Source of the DNA: Periplaneta americana | Taxonomy: Eukaryota > Arthropoda > Insecta > Blattodea > Blattidae | DNA: 64,000 nucleotides | Reading direction: 5' to 3' | NCBI RefSeq assembly: GCF_040183065.1 | Contig: NC_091121.1 | Location: 41,128,787 to 41,192,786 of the forward strand | Shown: positions 45,661 through 57,289 of the stretch, piece after piece | Numbering within the stretch: the first letter of the stretch is position 1 | Layout: each line of letters begins with the position of its first letter | Position numbers and translations under genes: made by a program | The notes under the pieces: model-generated | What the model saw: the letters and a program-made list of their open reading frames with translations, nothing else | Told to the model about the DNA's origin: nothing | The model's database searches: none

Positions 45661-47330
45661 AATCATAGTTGGTAACTGAATTCATTGAAAGAATTGCTGG
45701 AACATAATTATAATTTGAAATGAAAGCAACTTGTGTATGAGTTTATATTAACTTTTTTTATCATCCTTCATTCCTGAGTCCCACGTGTTGTGAAACACCC
45801 TGTGTTTGTATATGTGTATTCAGGAAAATATGACATCTCTTGTCATCACATCACCAACAATGCAGAGAAATGGGAATTAATAATAAAGGATTAGGAGTTC
45901 AAAGATGCGATAATGACACATTGATCTTACTTACAAGGTCATTTACAATGCAAAATATTATTTATTGATATTTTTGTAGGCATTGTGAACTTAAATATGA
46001 AAATTCAATCTTAATGAAAGGTTAATATTACTTATTGTTGGAAAGTCCTGGTTCCTTTAGAGTATTGCTGTTAATATTTTCTGAGTTTTACATTTTCCCA
46101 TCTTGCAGCTGTAATTTACTATTTCATTTTTTCTCATTAATATGAGCTGAACCGTTTATTCTTTCCCATTTGAGTATTGTACTTGGTGGTGTTCTTTCTT
46201 ATATCAAGAACAATGAACAATGATACAGACTTAATAACAGATATGTACAGATTGTATAAATACAGAAAGCGAATGTATTGTCATGTGAAGTACATAGATT
46301 TTAACATAATGTTGCACTGAAGACTGTATGGTTAATTTCGAGAGGAGTAAATAATGCAGTACTGTCTGGCACAGGTTATAAGAGGTCACTTACTATGTCA
46401 TAGTGTTGACTTTATAGATTTTTTAAATTCAAATCTTGAGAATGTGACCAAACTGAACACTACTGTATGTTGATAAACTGGAGACCTTAATTTTAAGAAC
46501 TTGCCCTTGAATCTACTCGAATCATTTATGTAATGAAAATAATTTTTAAAATGTAAGTGAATAATATAGAAGTGGATACTATTTATAATAATCCAAGTGT
46601 GACGTGGAGGTAAAGTATATTTCATAAACATATGTTATTTCACTCTTACAGTAGGTACTGAATACCCAGAATTTAAAGGAATAAGAGGACGAACTTTAGA
46701 GAAACTGCCATTTCAATTTGATAAAATATTAAATTCAACTGATGGAATATTGTGAACTTCAGAGGACCATGCTACTGTCCTGAGGACAGGAATCAAGTGC
46801 CTGATGCAATACAATTGTTAGGATTAGAAATTACATTTCGTGGAATTAATCAGAGATACCGATTTTCGTTGTGAAAAGGGATAAGAATTAACAGTTCGTC
46901 TGTCAGCACTTCAGTTCTCAATAAAACTGTATTTATGCACATGTAAGGTAGTCATACCTGTATTTTCATCAAATGGCTTTTGAAGGAAATAATGAACTGT
47001 AAGAATGTTGGTGGTGCTAGGTTTTCTAATTTTCTCACCGTGTCATAGATGCAAAACATTAATTTTGAAGCTACTTATGGGCTCCATTGCCAAAATCTGT
47101 TCTTCAGGGCAGTCCGAAAATGTCGCACGAAGCTGAACAAGTGAAAGTCTAAAATATGTTTTATGAATGAGTCACCAGGAGCTCTACTTATTGAAAAGAG
47201 AACAACTTTCGTAATCCTTTTTTTGTAAGAAGGCTATTCAAAAGCAGAACATTTTAAAAAAAGTTGGGACACCGGGACATAGGATCAGAAAATGGGACTG
47301 TCACGGGGAAAAATGGGATGAATGGGAATC
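45661..47330. other. AT-rich stretch, no gene recognised
   Basis: An acceptor-like tttcactcttacag at about 46651 is followed by 35 open codons to a TGA at about 46755, but nothing identifies them. Bases 47250-47330 (gttgggacaccgggacat...) resemble 60140-60210, an end region of a DNA element. Confidence 0.35.
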
Positions 47331-47960
47331 CTACACAATTGTCACATGTTGGTTGGGGTTCGGGCAATATTTAGCCCAATGACCAAATTTGAAACATTGT
47401 ATACACTGACTAATAGGTGGGGTATATAACTCTACATTAGAAGAAGTATAAAAGACAAATACTTTAGTAGGTAACTGTTGTGCCACGAACGTCATTTTAA
47501 CCGTTTGTGTAGGGACGTATTTCACCGTGTCCGATTCTGTAAAATCGATAGGCCTGAATAATTTTGAACCCTTCTATAGTTTTTCCATGACAAGTAATGT
47601 CTTCATTAGAAATCTCCACGGGAATGCCTCGAATTACTCCAATAACCTGAACATACAGCCATGGGATCACTGCCTTAATATCCAAGGTTTTCAATATATC
47701 GTGATTTGAGAAATTTATTTGCCTCAGTTGCCAATTATTCCTATTAACTTTCTGCATTTGGTTGATTTGAAACTCTCTGGTCTGATAAAGCTGCTTTCCT
47801 AGCTTCATAGGATGAAGATTGCCTGTGTTCTTGTTATTTCCCATATGGCTCCAAATGCCAACTCGAATATTCTGCTGGAGGAATATCAATTGGTCTTTCT
47901 TTTTGAGGCTCAGATTGGTTGGAATCTATGACGGGGGAGAGGGCTACTGTCGACTTTTCT
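47331..47960 (-). pseudogene. LINE ORF1 (Gag-like, zinc-knuckle) remnant
   Basis: Minus-strand frames 47497-47889 and 47331-47525 overlap through one frameshift. The first ends in a PRE_C2HC-like region ('VIGVIRGIPVEISNEDI', 'IEGFKIIQAYRFYR'); the second continues 'YVPTQTVKMTFVAQQLPTKV' and has a CCHC knuckle 'CIQCFKFGHWAKYC'. This is the RNA-binding ORF1 of a Jockey/I-group LINE. No ORF2 is adjacent. Confidence 0.8.
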
Positions 47961-48008
47961 CAAGTCTATATTATCCAGATCCATGTTCTCACTATTGAAA
48001 AAACGGAT

Positions 48009-48170
48009 AAATCGCAATATAGCGAACGCCAGTAGGAGAAGTTATCCCCATCCACATGAAATGTGCATTCTACACAACACTCGCCCATCACGTAGAGTGT
48101 CTGTTGAGCTAGTAGGGGAAAAGTGGAAGGGGTCATGGGCAGAGCTTCTACGTTCGCTATATTGCGATTT
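48009..48170. mobile_element. short hairpin-forming MITE with 20-bp inverted repeats
   Basis: The ends aaatcgcaatatagcgaacg (48009-48028) and cgttcgctatattgcgattt (48151-48170) are perfect inverses. Further partial symmetry (gtaggagaag / gcttctac) extends inward. The unit is 162 bp and non-coding. It lies just upstream of the LINE ORF1 remnant. Confidence 0.75.
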
Positions 48171-48395
48171 GCCCGAAAAAACAAAACACTTCACCAACTA
48201 GGAACATATATGGATAACTTAACAAATTGAAATAATTCACAGAAAAAGAAAAAACTATATACCTGAATATAAACTGATCTAACATCCATAAGAACAAACA
48301 CTCAGTCACAACAATTTATGTCTTTTTTTCACTCGCTATTAGTGAAGAATTGCGATATCCATTCCATAAAACATAGACCTTACATAGACTATAGA

Positions 48396-49116
48396 CAGTG
48401 TTTCCAACCTCTTTAGACTAAAATCCCTCGTACTTTTTTTCCCTAGATTCCAATAAAAAAATCCCTAAATTCAAAATAGAATTTCAAATAATTGATATAA
48501 TTGGCGATCTCCGGATACGCCGCACTCGCCAGGAAGCTCCCACAGTTGCGGACACACTCAAGTCGAACTCCGATCTCGAAGCTGGCTTCACTGCTGCTAC
48601 ACAAGACTGACTGGCTTGCTGTCCAAAAACTGAACTCGCTTCTCTTCGCGTCCTCTATTTATTACTAAATTACACGCTCTCGTCTTTTCGATTTCTAGAC
48701 GTTTCATTACCAATCGGCTCATGTAACTTTTCGAAACTTCTAGCTTCCCCTCTTGCTTCGCGCCGGCCAGTCTTCCTTCACATCCATCGCTGTCAGTTTT
48801 CTCCCACCTCTCGGCATGCAGATGTTCCCCTTACGTCCGTCCCCTCCAGACCTGCGCGGCTGCAGCCTCCTTACCCTTTCACCACACCTCCTGCGCTCCC
48901 TCGCGCCCTGCCCCCCGTGGGACGCGTGATCGATTCCTGGCTGTCACAATATATATAAAAATTAAAATAGGAGATAAAATGAAAGAAAAGATTTAATTTA
49001 AGAGGAAAATCAATTAATCCCTAGAAACAATGAATTTAGCATAAATTATCTCTGTATACCCAGAAGACGCTAACATTTTCTAGAACTAGGGATAAATCCC
49101 AGGGTTCGCAACACTG
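48396..49116. mobile_element. hAT-like element interrupted by a GC-rich solo LTR
   Basis: Inverted ends cagtgtttccaacc / ggttcgcaacactg with shared internal aatccct / agggatt words. Flanking octamers actataga and attacaga match at 6 of 8 bases. Only AT-rich non-coding ends remain (48396-48501, 48949-49116). Confidence 0.65.
48502..48948 (-). mobile_element. solo LTR of a retrotransposon, minus strand
   Basis: A GC-rich block of 447 bp stands out sharply from its AT-rich host. On the minus strand it starts TGTGACAGCCAGG and ends GAGATCGCCA, giving the TG...CA form of an LTR. A TATA-like aataaataga followed about 25-30 bp later by ttcagttttt suits a core promoter. No gag-pol is present. The flanks (ataat / atata) are only weakly alike, so the duplication is unproven. 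Confidence 0.6.
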
Positions 49117-49227
49117 ATTACAGACAAAACACCAATTATTCTCAAGGTAAGAAGCAGGAGGATTCAGATTTAGACAGTGATCATAAGAGCAGGTTGTAAT
49201 TTTTTGTGTCTACTAATTTCTTTACAG

Positions 49228-49338
49228 TGGCGTGGTTCTCCGTCATTTTCACAGAAGGCACGTTTTCGAGAGATGATCCCTCCACGGACAGATGACAGGC
49301 CTGTCACAGTAGATGTTATGACAGTGTATGAGAAATGA
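49228..49338 (+). CDS. candidate final exon of STIMATE (or last exon of an unidentified gene)
   Basis: A strong acceptor (branch-point-like ctactaat, then ttctttacag) is followed by 36 codons and a TGA: WRGSPSFSQKARFREMIPP then RTDDRPVTVDVMTVYEK. The reading is polar, complex and free of repeats, unlike the transposon debris on both sides (hAT ending 49116, LINE from about 49600). Its phase-0 start fits the possible STIMATE donor at 33375/33376. I do not recognise the peptide itself, so it could belong to another gene with upstream exons I missed. Confidence 0.45.
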   Translation, partial: WRGSPSFSQKARFREMIPPRTDDRPVTVDVMTVYEK

Positions 49339-49599
49339 TGGTGAAGGAGGTGGATCAGGCCTTTCTATTGGCATTATCAAATCGTTCACCTGGAGGGACT
49401 TACAGAAATTCGTTTCTGTTTAGTAGTAAGATTTTCTCAGGAAGGAATAATCAAATTGTTTTATATGTCTCAGAGGTTGGTACACCACCTGATCAAAAGT
49501 AACCAGAAACTTGCCCATTCACCTCTACTTTATAATACAAAAGGGGTGTAGAACCATGAAAGAAAAAATATTCTAAAATGGGAGTACTGTTGAAGAAAT

Positions 49600-50440
49600 C
49601 TTATACACATTATTGTTTGCATATGGGTGGGATGATAGTAGGAGGAAGAAGAATAATGTGCATAAGATTTGCTGATGATATGGCACTGTTAGCAGAAGAG
49701 GAAATGATACCAAGGAATGTGCTACTGGAGCTAAATGACAGTTGTGAGCAGTATGGGATGAAGATAAATGCAAACAAGACGAAGACCATGGTTATCAGAA
49801 GAAAAATAAAAAAGGTAAACATGCGAATTCTAAATGAGACAGTAGAATAAGTGGACAGCTTCAAATACTTTGGGTTGCTGTAATCAGTAACATGAGTTGC
49901 TGCCAGGAAGTCAAAAGGGGGCTAGCAATGACAAAGCTTTTAATAGAAAAAGGATCATCTGCGGACCTCTGGAAAAGAAACTAAGGAAGATACTAGTGAA
50001 GTGCTTTGTGTGGAGTGTGGCATTGTAAGGAGCAGAAACATGGACATTACAACGAAGCGAAGAGAAGCATTTGAAATGTGGATATGGAGAAGGATGAAGC
50101 GTGTGAAATGGATAGACAGAATAAGAAATGAAGATATGTTGGAAAGAGTTGGTGAAGAAATAATGATGCTGAAACTGATCAGGAAGATAAAAAAAAGAAT
50201 TGGTTGGGTCACTGACTGAGAAGAAACTGCCTACTGAAGGATGCACTGGAAGGGAGAAGAGTCCAAGGCAGAAGAAGATATCAGATGATAGACGACATTG
50301 AGATATATGGGTCATATGCGGAGGCTGAGAGGAAGGCAGAAAATAGGAAAGATTGGAGAATGCTGGGTTTGCAGTGAAAGACCTGCCTTTGAGCAGAAAA
50401 CTATGAATGAAAGGAATGATGAAAGTAGTAATAGCACTAG
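49600..50440 (+). mobile_element. non-LTR retrotransposon fragment (family F), second copy
   Basis: Plus strand: 'CIRFADDMALLAEEEMIPRN' (intact FADD box), 'SCEQYGMKINANKTKTMVI', then, after several frameshifts, 'FEMWIWRRMKRVKWIDRIRN' and 'MLERVGEEIMMLKLIRKI'. Co-linear with 21220-22110. The long opposite-strand frames are shadows. Confidence 0.88.
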
Positions 50441-50559
50441 AATATGAAGATACAGAATTTATGATTAGAAAATCGTTAGAAGAATATGACAAATGGGGAT
50501 TAACAGTAAACTTGATAAAAAAAATTATATAGGATATGGTGAAAATACTAGTGTTTTAT

Positions 50560-51040
50560 TTTTGCAAGATGGAAAAGGTCTCATTAAAGGATGTAAGCTA
50601 GTCAAGATTATATTAAACAGGGTAAATAAAGGTATAAATAAATAGATAAGTTTAGAAACAGACAAATAAATTGTATATATAATTAATAGTTAATCACAGA
50701 GCTTATCTGATGTTCCCAATATTAATTGTAAAATAAATAAAGGGAGCTCAGAAACAGTGATGTTAAATGGGATATTATGGTACAAAAATATATTTGAAGA
50801 CCAAAACTGGGAGATAAGAGGTTGTCAAAGCGAGTACCAGTACTAGAATGGATTCTGTATGGAAGAAGAGGAAGAAGTAGACCTCGAAATAAAGGATGAA
50901 GGAAGTCGAGAAAGCAGTGTGTGAAAAGAGGTTACAGGAACGAAAATGAAGAGCTAGGAAGGTTGGAGGAAGAACACAAGAGAGTAGATTTTAGACAGAG
51001 GAAGATGCTGTTAGTGCATTATAAACGTGTATAATAATAA
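50560..51040 (+). mobile_element. degraded RTE-like 3' end with (ata)n tail
   Basis: Segments such as 'EWILYGRRGRSRPRNKG' and 'HKRVDFRQRKMLLVHYKRV' resemble the GRR-RGRP-RW tail of RTE ORFs. An (aat)n run follows at 51032-51050 and passes into (att)n to 51105, forming a large AT-rich palindrome. Confidence 0.5.
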
Positions 51041-51048
51041 TAATAATA

Positions 51049-51108
<60 letters not shown>

Positions 51109-51139
51109 ATGAACTTAATCCATTTTTTGGTGGTGTAAC

Positions 51140-51535
51140 AGTCATAATTCAAGAAAGCTTGCTACTAGATGTTGATGGGTTACTGTGAGAACACCATTCT
51201 ATTCTTCCCTGAGTTGTAATGAGATCTGATGTTCGTGTATGCAATTCGTCCTGACTTGAATTTGCTTTCCATGTGATCCCAAACGTGTTCAATTGAGTTG
51301 AGGTCAGGACTGTGGAGCTTGGTCTAACCACTCCTGTACAAACCTCTTACTTTGTGGATAAGGCATTGTCTTGTTGATAGGGAAGAGAGTTCTCACAGAA
51401 CTGTTCCCATGAAGTTGGTTAAGCAGAATTGTGTAAAATGTCATTGCAGGCCACAGTGTTAAGGTTTCCCATCCTAATCCACGAAAAACATTACTAGACC
51501 ATGATGCCTCCTCCATTAAACTTCACACTGCCCAA
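51140..51535 (-). pseudogene. Tc1/mariner transposase fragment
   Basis: Minus strand reads 'VKFNGGGIMV' at the start of the piece (family GGGSxMVWG), then 'VQEWLDQAP', 'LNSIEHVWDHM'-like sequence (family SPDLNPIEHVWD) and 'ESKFKSGRIA'-like residues, across two frames. The catalytic D-D-E region is damaged. The hAT at 51551 inserted just upstream of this piece. Confidence 0.72.
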
Positions 51536-51550
51536 ATAGGTACTTATTAT

Positions 51551-52812
51551 TAGGGAGCGGATTTTTATGTGCTAAAAAATGTAAATATATTTATTTTTTA
51601 TGTGCTAAAAAGTATGAAAATATTTGCTAAAAATAAAAAAATATTCCTTTCAAATATGACAAAAATACCTTACTTAGCTTGAAAAAAAAAAATGTTACTA
51701 GGTACTCACCTACCACACTTGAGTGCTAGTAGTTGGCCGAGAATTGCAGTGAACAACAAAGGTCATCTCCAAATTCTCCATCACAAATGCTTCCGATTAT
51801 CTCTGAACAACGACTTATACTGTGAAAACGATCTTTCCACATCACAGGACGTCAGACATGTATATTTAAAGAGAGGAATGTCACAAACACAAAAACCGTC
51901 AATTTCACCTACAGGCACACCCTCCAATACTTGAGCAACTTTACACATTTTTTTATATCCACTGTTTTTCCCAAACACATTCTGGAATTTGTCCCTTAGT
52001 ACTTGTACTTCTGAACCTGGTAGCGAGTCTAGTTTAATTTCCACGGCATGCACCTCCTTGTTTCAGACAACAGGTTTTTGGATGTTTCGAGTTTTTTTTT
52101 ATGGTGTCACACAAACAGCTTAGATTTTCTAATAGGCAAGGCAAATCGTTTTTTAAACAACCATCTTTCAGTATATCTTGAAGGATATCGATTGATGAAG
52201 CCAATAACAGGGAATCACAACAAGATATATTGCCATACTCGATAGACATGAGCGAGAGATGAGAGATATGTTTAAATTAAATAATGTTCATACCCGAGCT
52301 CTTATCTGTTGTGTTGCACAAACAAAGCATGGAATGAAATCATCTTCAGCAACAATAAACATTCCTAATTATGTGTTGCAAGATCTCTCCTCCTTGTCCA
52401 TGTTAATTTATTCTCTAATAATAACACTGATATGCTGCCTAGCAGTTCTCAGAACTTGAGGCGATACTATTACAAAAATGGATCACGGATACACCACACA
52501 GCGCTTAGAAACACGAAGCAACCAAGAATTCTTAAAAAGATAACGTACTTCTGAGTGACATAATTTGTTTTAGTTTTAAAATATTTAAAAGTTCTTGTAA
52601 AAAAATTATTTAAGTAAAAAAACTCCAAGATTTGTGTGTTTATAATAGATTTCCTGAAAATATGTATTTACATAATTTTTTGTGAAAATATGTGTTTTTA
52701 TGTGAAATAAAATTCGGGTTTTAAACTTGAAACTTCATGTTCGGAATTCTTAACTTTGTTTTATCACACTCACTCAAAAATAATATTTAATTACATAGGA
52801 ATCCGCTCCTTA
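51551..52812 (-). mobile_element. hAT transposon with perfect 8-bp duplication, inserted beside Tc1 remnant
   Basis: Ends tagggagcggatt / aatccgctcctta are inverted with one mismatch, and cttattat is exactly repeated at 51543-51550 and 52813-52820. The minus strand keeps part of the transposase: 'LLENLSCLCDTIKKN', 'SLPGSEVQVLRDKFQNVFGK' and 'LTSCDVERSFSQYKSLFRDN' (C-terminal dimerisation motif). The N-terminal zinc finger and most of the catalytic domain are missing. Confidence 0.9.
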
Positions 52813-52924
52813 CTTATTATCAGGCAGTTCATTCTTGAAGTTTAAAAGTAACGTTGTTACATCTCTCAGTATTGGTACTTTTTTAAAATGAATAATGTGT
52901 TGCGTAATTTTACGTAATTAATGA

Positions 52925-53199
52925 GTGGTTACCTCTGATTGAGCCTCTGGCTGATATGTACATCTATTATCAGGCAGTACATCTCACTTGACAATATGTG
53001 TCAGAGGAAGAACTTATTGTTTGTGTGCCTCTGAAGTCTGATTAGTGTAATATATTACTAGTCAGTGATGTATGCAATGGAGGGGAAAAGGAACTGGCCA
53101 CCCTACCCCATTATCTCCTCGCTTAGTTGCGTCATAATTGATGTCTTATTGGTGTCACTTATGAGGTTCCAGCCAGTCTTCGAACTGTTGACTAAACTT
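52925..53199 (+). repeat. dispersed repeat 'X', uninterrupted copy
   Basis: Matches the minus strand of 11150-11705 with its SINE removed. Shared words include tgatatgtacatctattatc, gtcagaggaagaa, gatgtatgcaatggagg and aaggaactggcca. It ends at gactaaactta, next to the hAT at 53208. Confidence 0.7.
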
Positions 53200-53207
53200 A
53201 CAAAAAC

Positions 53208-54050
53208 CAGTGGCGAAACTCATGAGACTTAGCCTATCCAAAAAATGTGAGTTATTATTCCTAGTAACAGCAGGCCTATAAGTTTGTAATAACGATATAT
53301 TGTAACACTTGGTTTCACTACGATCCTTCCATATATTAAGCTCACTGTTGATAGTCATTCCAGTATGGAGAGAGCAGTATGAGCAGCAAGGCTTAAGGCA
53401 AAAAGCCTCTAAAGGCATGGCTACGACCTTGACTCGCAAGCTTGAGGGGGGACCGGGGAGTGGGAATCGATTCTCTACATCTCTATACAGAATGAAGCTA
53501 GCCTTCCATCACAAAATTATGTCGCGCTATATTATTGGTGTTCTCTGAAAATGCTGTGTTGTTGAGTTTACTTTCATTAAAAGTGTGTGTGTGTGCGTGC
53601 GTGCGTGCGCGCGCGCGTGTTTTTTTTTTTTACATATTAATTTTGTGTAAAATGGATCTTGCTGAGAGAACATTGAGGTCATTATTTGTAGAATTAAAAG
53701 AGAAACCATTTTCAAGTTGGACATATGAAACAAAATGTGCTTACAAATATAGGAGATCAACACCACATTTACGTATTAAAATAGTGGATCAAGGAAGACA
53801 AAATAGGAAATTTCAGTTTACATGTCATAAGAAATATCTTTGGCTAACAGGGTGCTCTGAGACAAATAAGTTATATTGTTTTACCTGTATTCTGTTTGGG
53901 GATGAAAATGAGTGATCATCATCTTCTTGTGGAGGTCTGTGTCACAAAAAATTGTAATAGAAAATCTAATAAACATTTGCTGTTTAAAAAGATACAAGGT
54001 AAGCAGAATTTTTCAGCCTACCCAGTATTTACACCTTAGCTTCGCCACTG
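53208..54050 (+). mobile_element. hAT element carrying the N-terminal TTF-type zinc finger
   Basis: Ends cagtggcgaaac / gcttcgccactg are inverted; flanking octamers acaaaaac and ataaaagc match at 6 of 8. The plus-strand frame 53651-53915 reads 'RTLRSLFVELKEKPFSSWTY' and 'FTCHKKYLWLTGCSETNKLYCFTCILFGDEN', where 'WLxGCxxxNKLYCFxCxLF' is the TTF/zf-MYM-like finger at the start of many hAT transposases. The ORF stops there. A gt/gc dinucleotide run is at 53582-53620. Confidence 0.78.
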
Positions 54051-54058
54051 ATAAAAGC

Positions 54059-55984
54059 AGTGAGTTGTTAGGTTATTTTTAGTGGGTTATTTAAAACGCA
54101 TGTATATTACATCTGCATCTTAAGGAAGAGGAAACTTATTAAATTGCTATCTCTCACTGTTTTAGGAGTTAGTTTGTAATTCTCTATTTCTAACTGGAGG
54201 TGTGGAATGTTTGGTCGCAAGAAATCTAGATTATTGTGTTGTCATGTTCTTGAATATTTTAGCCAATTACATGACATGCTAAGTGACCTTGTCTGTATAT
54301 ATGTATGCACAGATGAGAATTGTTAATTTTATATGCAGGGAGCACTGGAACCAGTTCAGATTAACTCTTTGCTGTCACTGGGATAATGCTTGCTTGGCAC
54401 TGATCTAGAAGATATTTGTGGCAGTTACGTTAACAGTGTTGATTTAAAGATCCAGGAGAATGTTTAAGATCAGAAAAGTTTTATTTTCCTTCTTTGAATG
54501 CAGAAAGCTGAATATTATAACTGTGAAGCAAAATTAATATTAATACATTACGATTGAATAGACAAAATGTTATGAAGGTTGCAGTAGTATTGTTTTCATG
54601 GTTTTAAATAGTTTCAACTGCAGAAGGGTGTTGGTTTATAAAGAATACATTTTATTCGAATAACTAGGAAGAAAGTAACAGGTTACTTGTAAATCCGTTT
54701 TTAAAGTTCTTGAATAAAATTTATGAAGTATTCTAAAAGACTTGACCAAATATTTGGTCAAAATTCTGTTCGACACATAATATTCACAAAAGATGGAAGT
54801 TTTGTTATACATTTTTCACATGTACACCATTTGTTGCTACGACAATAACCTGCTGATACTCGATTTCTGTCTGTATGCACATCAGTATGTCTCTGTAGCT
54901 ATGGCATCTGTGATTCTGTGACAGAAGTCCAGGAGATTTCTAAGAGGTTTCTGTAAGCCAGGTTTTTACATAACTACAAAGCTCCTTCTTGTTGAAAGAT
55001 GTATCTGAAACTGAGATCGAACGAATTTTCATCTTTTATGAATATTATTTAGCAAACAGAGACACATCTCTGAATATTATAATGTTTTGTGAACTCAACA
55101 CCCTGTTGTAATTGAATTGCTTTTAAACGTACATGAACAAGAACTGTGGAATAACTTGTGTTGTCTGTTACCTTCTGATGATCCTGTTGAAAGCGGTGTT
55201 GTTTAGTTTCATCAAACTTAGGAAGGGATTTTAGTAATAATTAATTGTATTACCCATACATCTACAAAACTTCTTCAGTTACCATTACTGTATGAAAGAG
55301 TATGTAGTTTAATATATACTGTATATTAACTTACAGCAAAATATTTATTTTTATAAGATCTGTTATATGGATTATCACATTTATATCTGACTATTTTCCT
55401 TTAGAGTAACCTACAAGTACAAATGTATAGCCATCATGTTCAGTCATGGCACTAATTAATTTTACATTATTACGTAGATGTTTCACGCCATTTGGAAACT
55501 GTTTCTTCTGTAACTGTGAAACAGTATCAATATTTAAAATACACAGGTGCTTGTGAAAATTTGGTACAATATAACGTAGAATTCAAAACTCCCTTAGAAA
55601 TAATAATGCAAGGATGATTTAGATTTATTAAAAATTTCAGACTTTTCTATACTCTTATATAAAGATGATTTTTTTTACTTAACTCACTTTCACATGCATC
55701 TGGAGATATTGTATCCAGTTTTAATTGGATGTATGTAATCAATTTTTATAAAGTAGACATATGCTATGTTTTCTGGGTAATAACCATCGTGGTGAGTCAG
55801 TCATACAAGTTACAAGGTCACAAGGCTCATTTTTAATGGTATTATTGGTAGAGAATTTTTAAATCCACAATTTCTTAGTTGCACATATCCCACTGGTTCA
55901 GAATGACTTTGCAGTAGAACAGGCTAAATTAAGTAACAGATTTGAGCAGCTGGAGGAGAGTGTAGAAAATTATCCATTTATTTT
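54059..55984. other. AT-rich stretch, no gene recognised
   Basis: Neither strand shows a domain I recognise, clear terminal repeats or a convincing exon. Confidence 0.45.
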
Positions 55985-56385
55985 AATCTTCATTCATTCA
56001 TAGTTTTCTGCCCAAGGGCAGTTCTTTCACTGCAAATTCATCCAGCATTCTCCAATCTTTCCTATTTTCTATCTTCCTCTTACTCTCCACATTTGAGCGA
56101 TGTATCTTCTTCTGTCCCAAGCTTTTCTCTCGTCGCCATTCTTTCTAATGCATCCTTTAGTAGGTAGTGTCTTCTTAGCCAGTGACCCAGCAAATTCCCC
56201 TCTTCTCTTCCTGATCAGTTGTAGTATTATTCTTTCTTCACCCACTCTTTTTAACATTGCATAATTTCTAACTCTGCCTGTCCATTTCACACACTCCATT
56301 CTTTTCTGTATCCACATTTCAAATGCTTCTAGTCGTTTCTCTTCACTTCGTCGTAAAGTTCATCTTTCTACTCCATACAATGTTT
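55985..56385 (-). mobile_element. non-LTR retrotransposon 3' fragment (family F), third copy
   Basis: Minus strand: 'MWIQKRMECVKWTGRVRN', 'MLKRVGEERIILQLIRKRRG' and the related downstream block, matching the end of the copies at 20821 and 49600. The 3' tail is an (atga)n run at 55990-56000. Confidence 0.82.
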
Positions 56386-56742
56386 AAAATATGTAGGTGC
56401 TTACGAAAATTTGGCGCAATGTAAAGTTTAATGTCGTAATGACAGTCAAGTCTAACCTCACATGTGTTTGTCACTGATTAAAGAAAATTAAATATTAGTG
56501 GTTGAAGTTTAACTGTCAGTTTTGACGAACTAATACATACTCATGATAAGTAAAATGTCAAGTGTTTAATAGAATGTAATAACAGTTGACAGAATGTGCA
56601 ATTTCCTTTATCTGTCCACTTTTATTTTGTGGCAATCAATGGATATATCATATTATCTGATATGAGGTTTTTTTACATTAAAACCGCCATTTGAAAACTG
56701 TACTCGTATTGTAATAATAGCCCTTTTCAATGTAAAGGAAGT

Positions 56743-57150
56743 CTACTTTATAGGATGAGTGGATTGTACCAGCTGATCACATCCTCTTCTAACACTAGGA
56801 CGTAATTGCTCTTTAGGAAGATCTTTTTTTTCTTCCTGTATAAGGGTGTAGTCTTCTATTAAAGCACTTAGGCATGAATGACCCATTGTGCTCCCCATAA
56901 ACTGAACCAACTTTGCGATTCTACTAGTTTTTACTCGTATTTCCTGAAATTCTTTGAGAGAAAACATGTGTTCTCCAAGATAACAATGCCTGATGTGGCT
57001 TAGACTTGGACAATTCAGCAAAATGTGAGGAGATGACTGAACATCCATCCCACATTTTCTACAAGTTGGGTCATCAGTGAGGGCCAATGTATGTAGCTGC
57101 TTATCTTAGGAAGGATATGCTCTGACCCCAACAGAAAAATAAAAGAAGAA
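56743..57150 (-). mobile_element. LINE ORF2 C-terminus (RNase H group), minus strand
   Basis: The open minus frame 56743-57087 begins 'LHTLALTDDPTCRKCGMDVQ' and continues 'SSPHILLNCPSLSHIRHCYL', the Cys/His zinc-knuckle after RNase H ('CRxCGxxxETxxHILxxCPAL'). It ends '...HPIK' with a stop. 5'-truncated, strand-opposed to the next LINE. Confidence 0.82.
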
Positions 57151-57289
57151 GAAGAAGAAATGTTCTGGGAGGATTACTAGTCTGAAGAAGAATTCAGTTC
57201 CTGTTCAGAAGATGAAGTTCTTCCATTCTACAACATTTGCAACCAATCTGTCAGTTACAAGTAAAGAAATAACTGATAGAAAATTATAC

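Noticed and set aside
46652..46755. possible exon: acceptor-like tttcactcttacag followed by 35 open codons
   Set aside because: No phase-compatible partner exon, no recognisable peptide, and AT-rich codon content; too weak to call.
49911..50492. 193-codon minus-strand frame
   Set aside because: Shadow of the family-F LINE on the plus strand; the composition is that of an antisense reading.
51032..51105. possible foldback or replication structure at the (aat)n/(att)n palindrome
   Set aside because: Explained as a LINE 3' tail microsatellite that switched unit; no other evidence.
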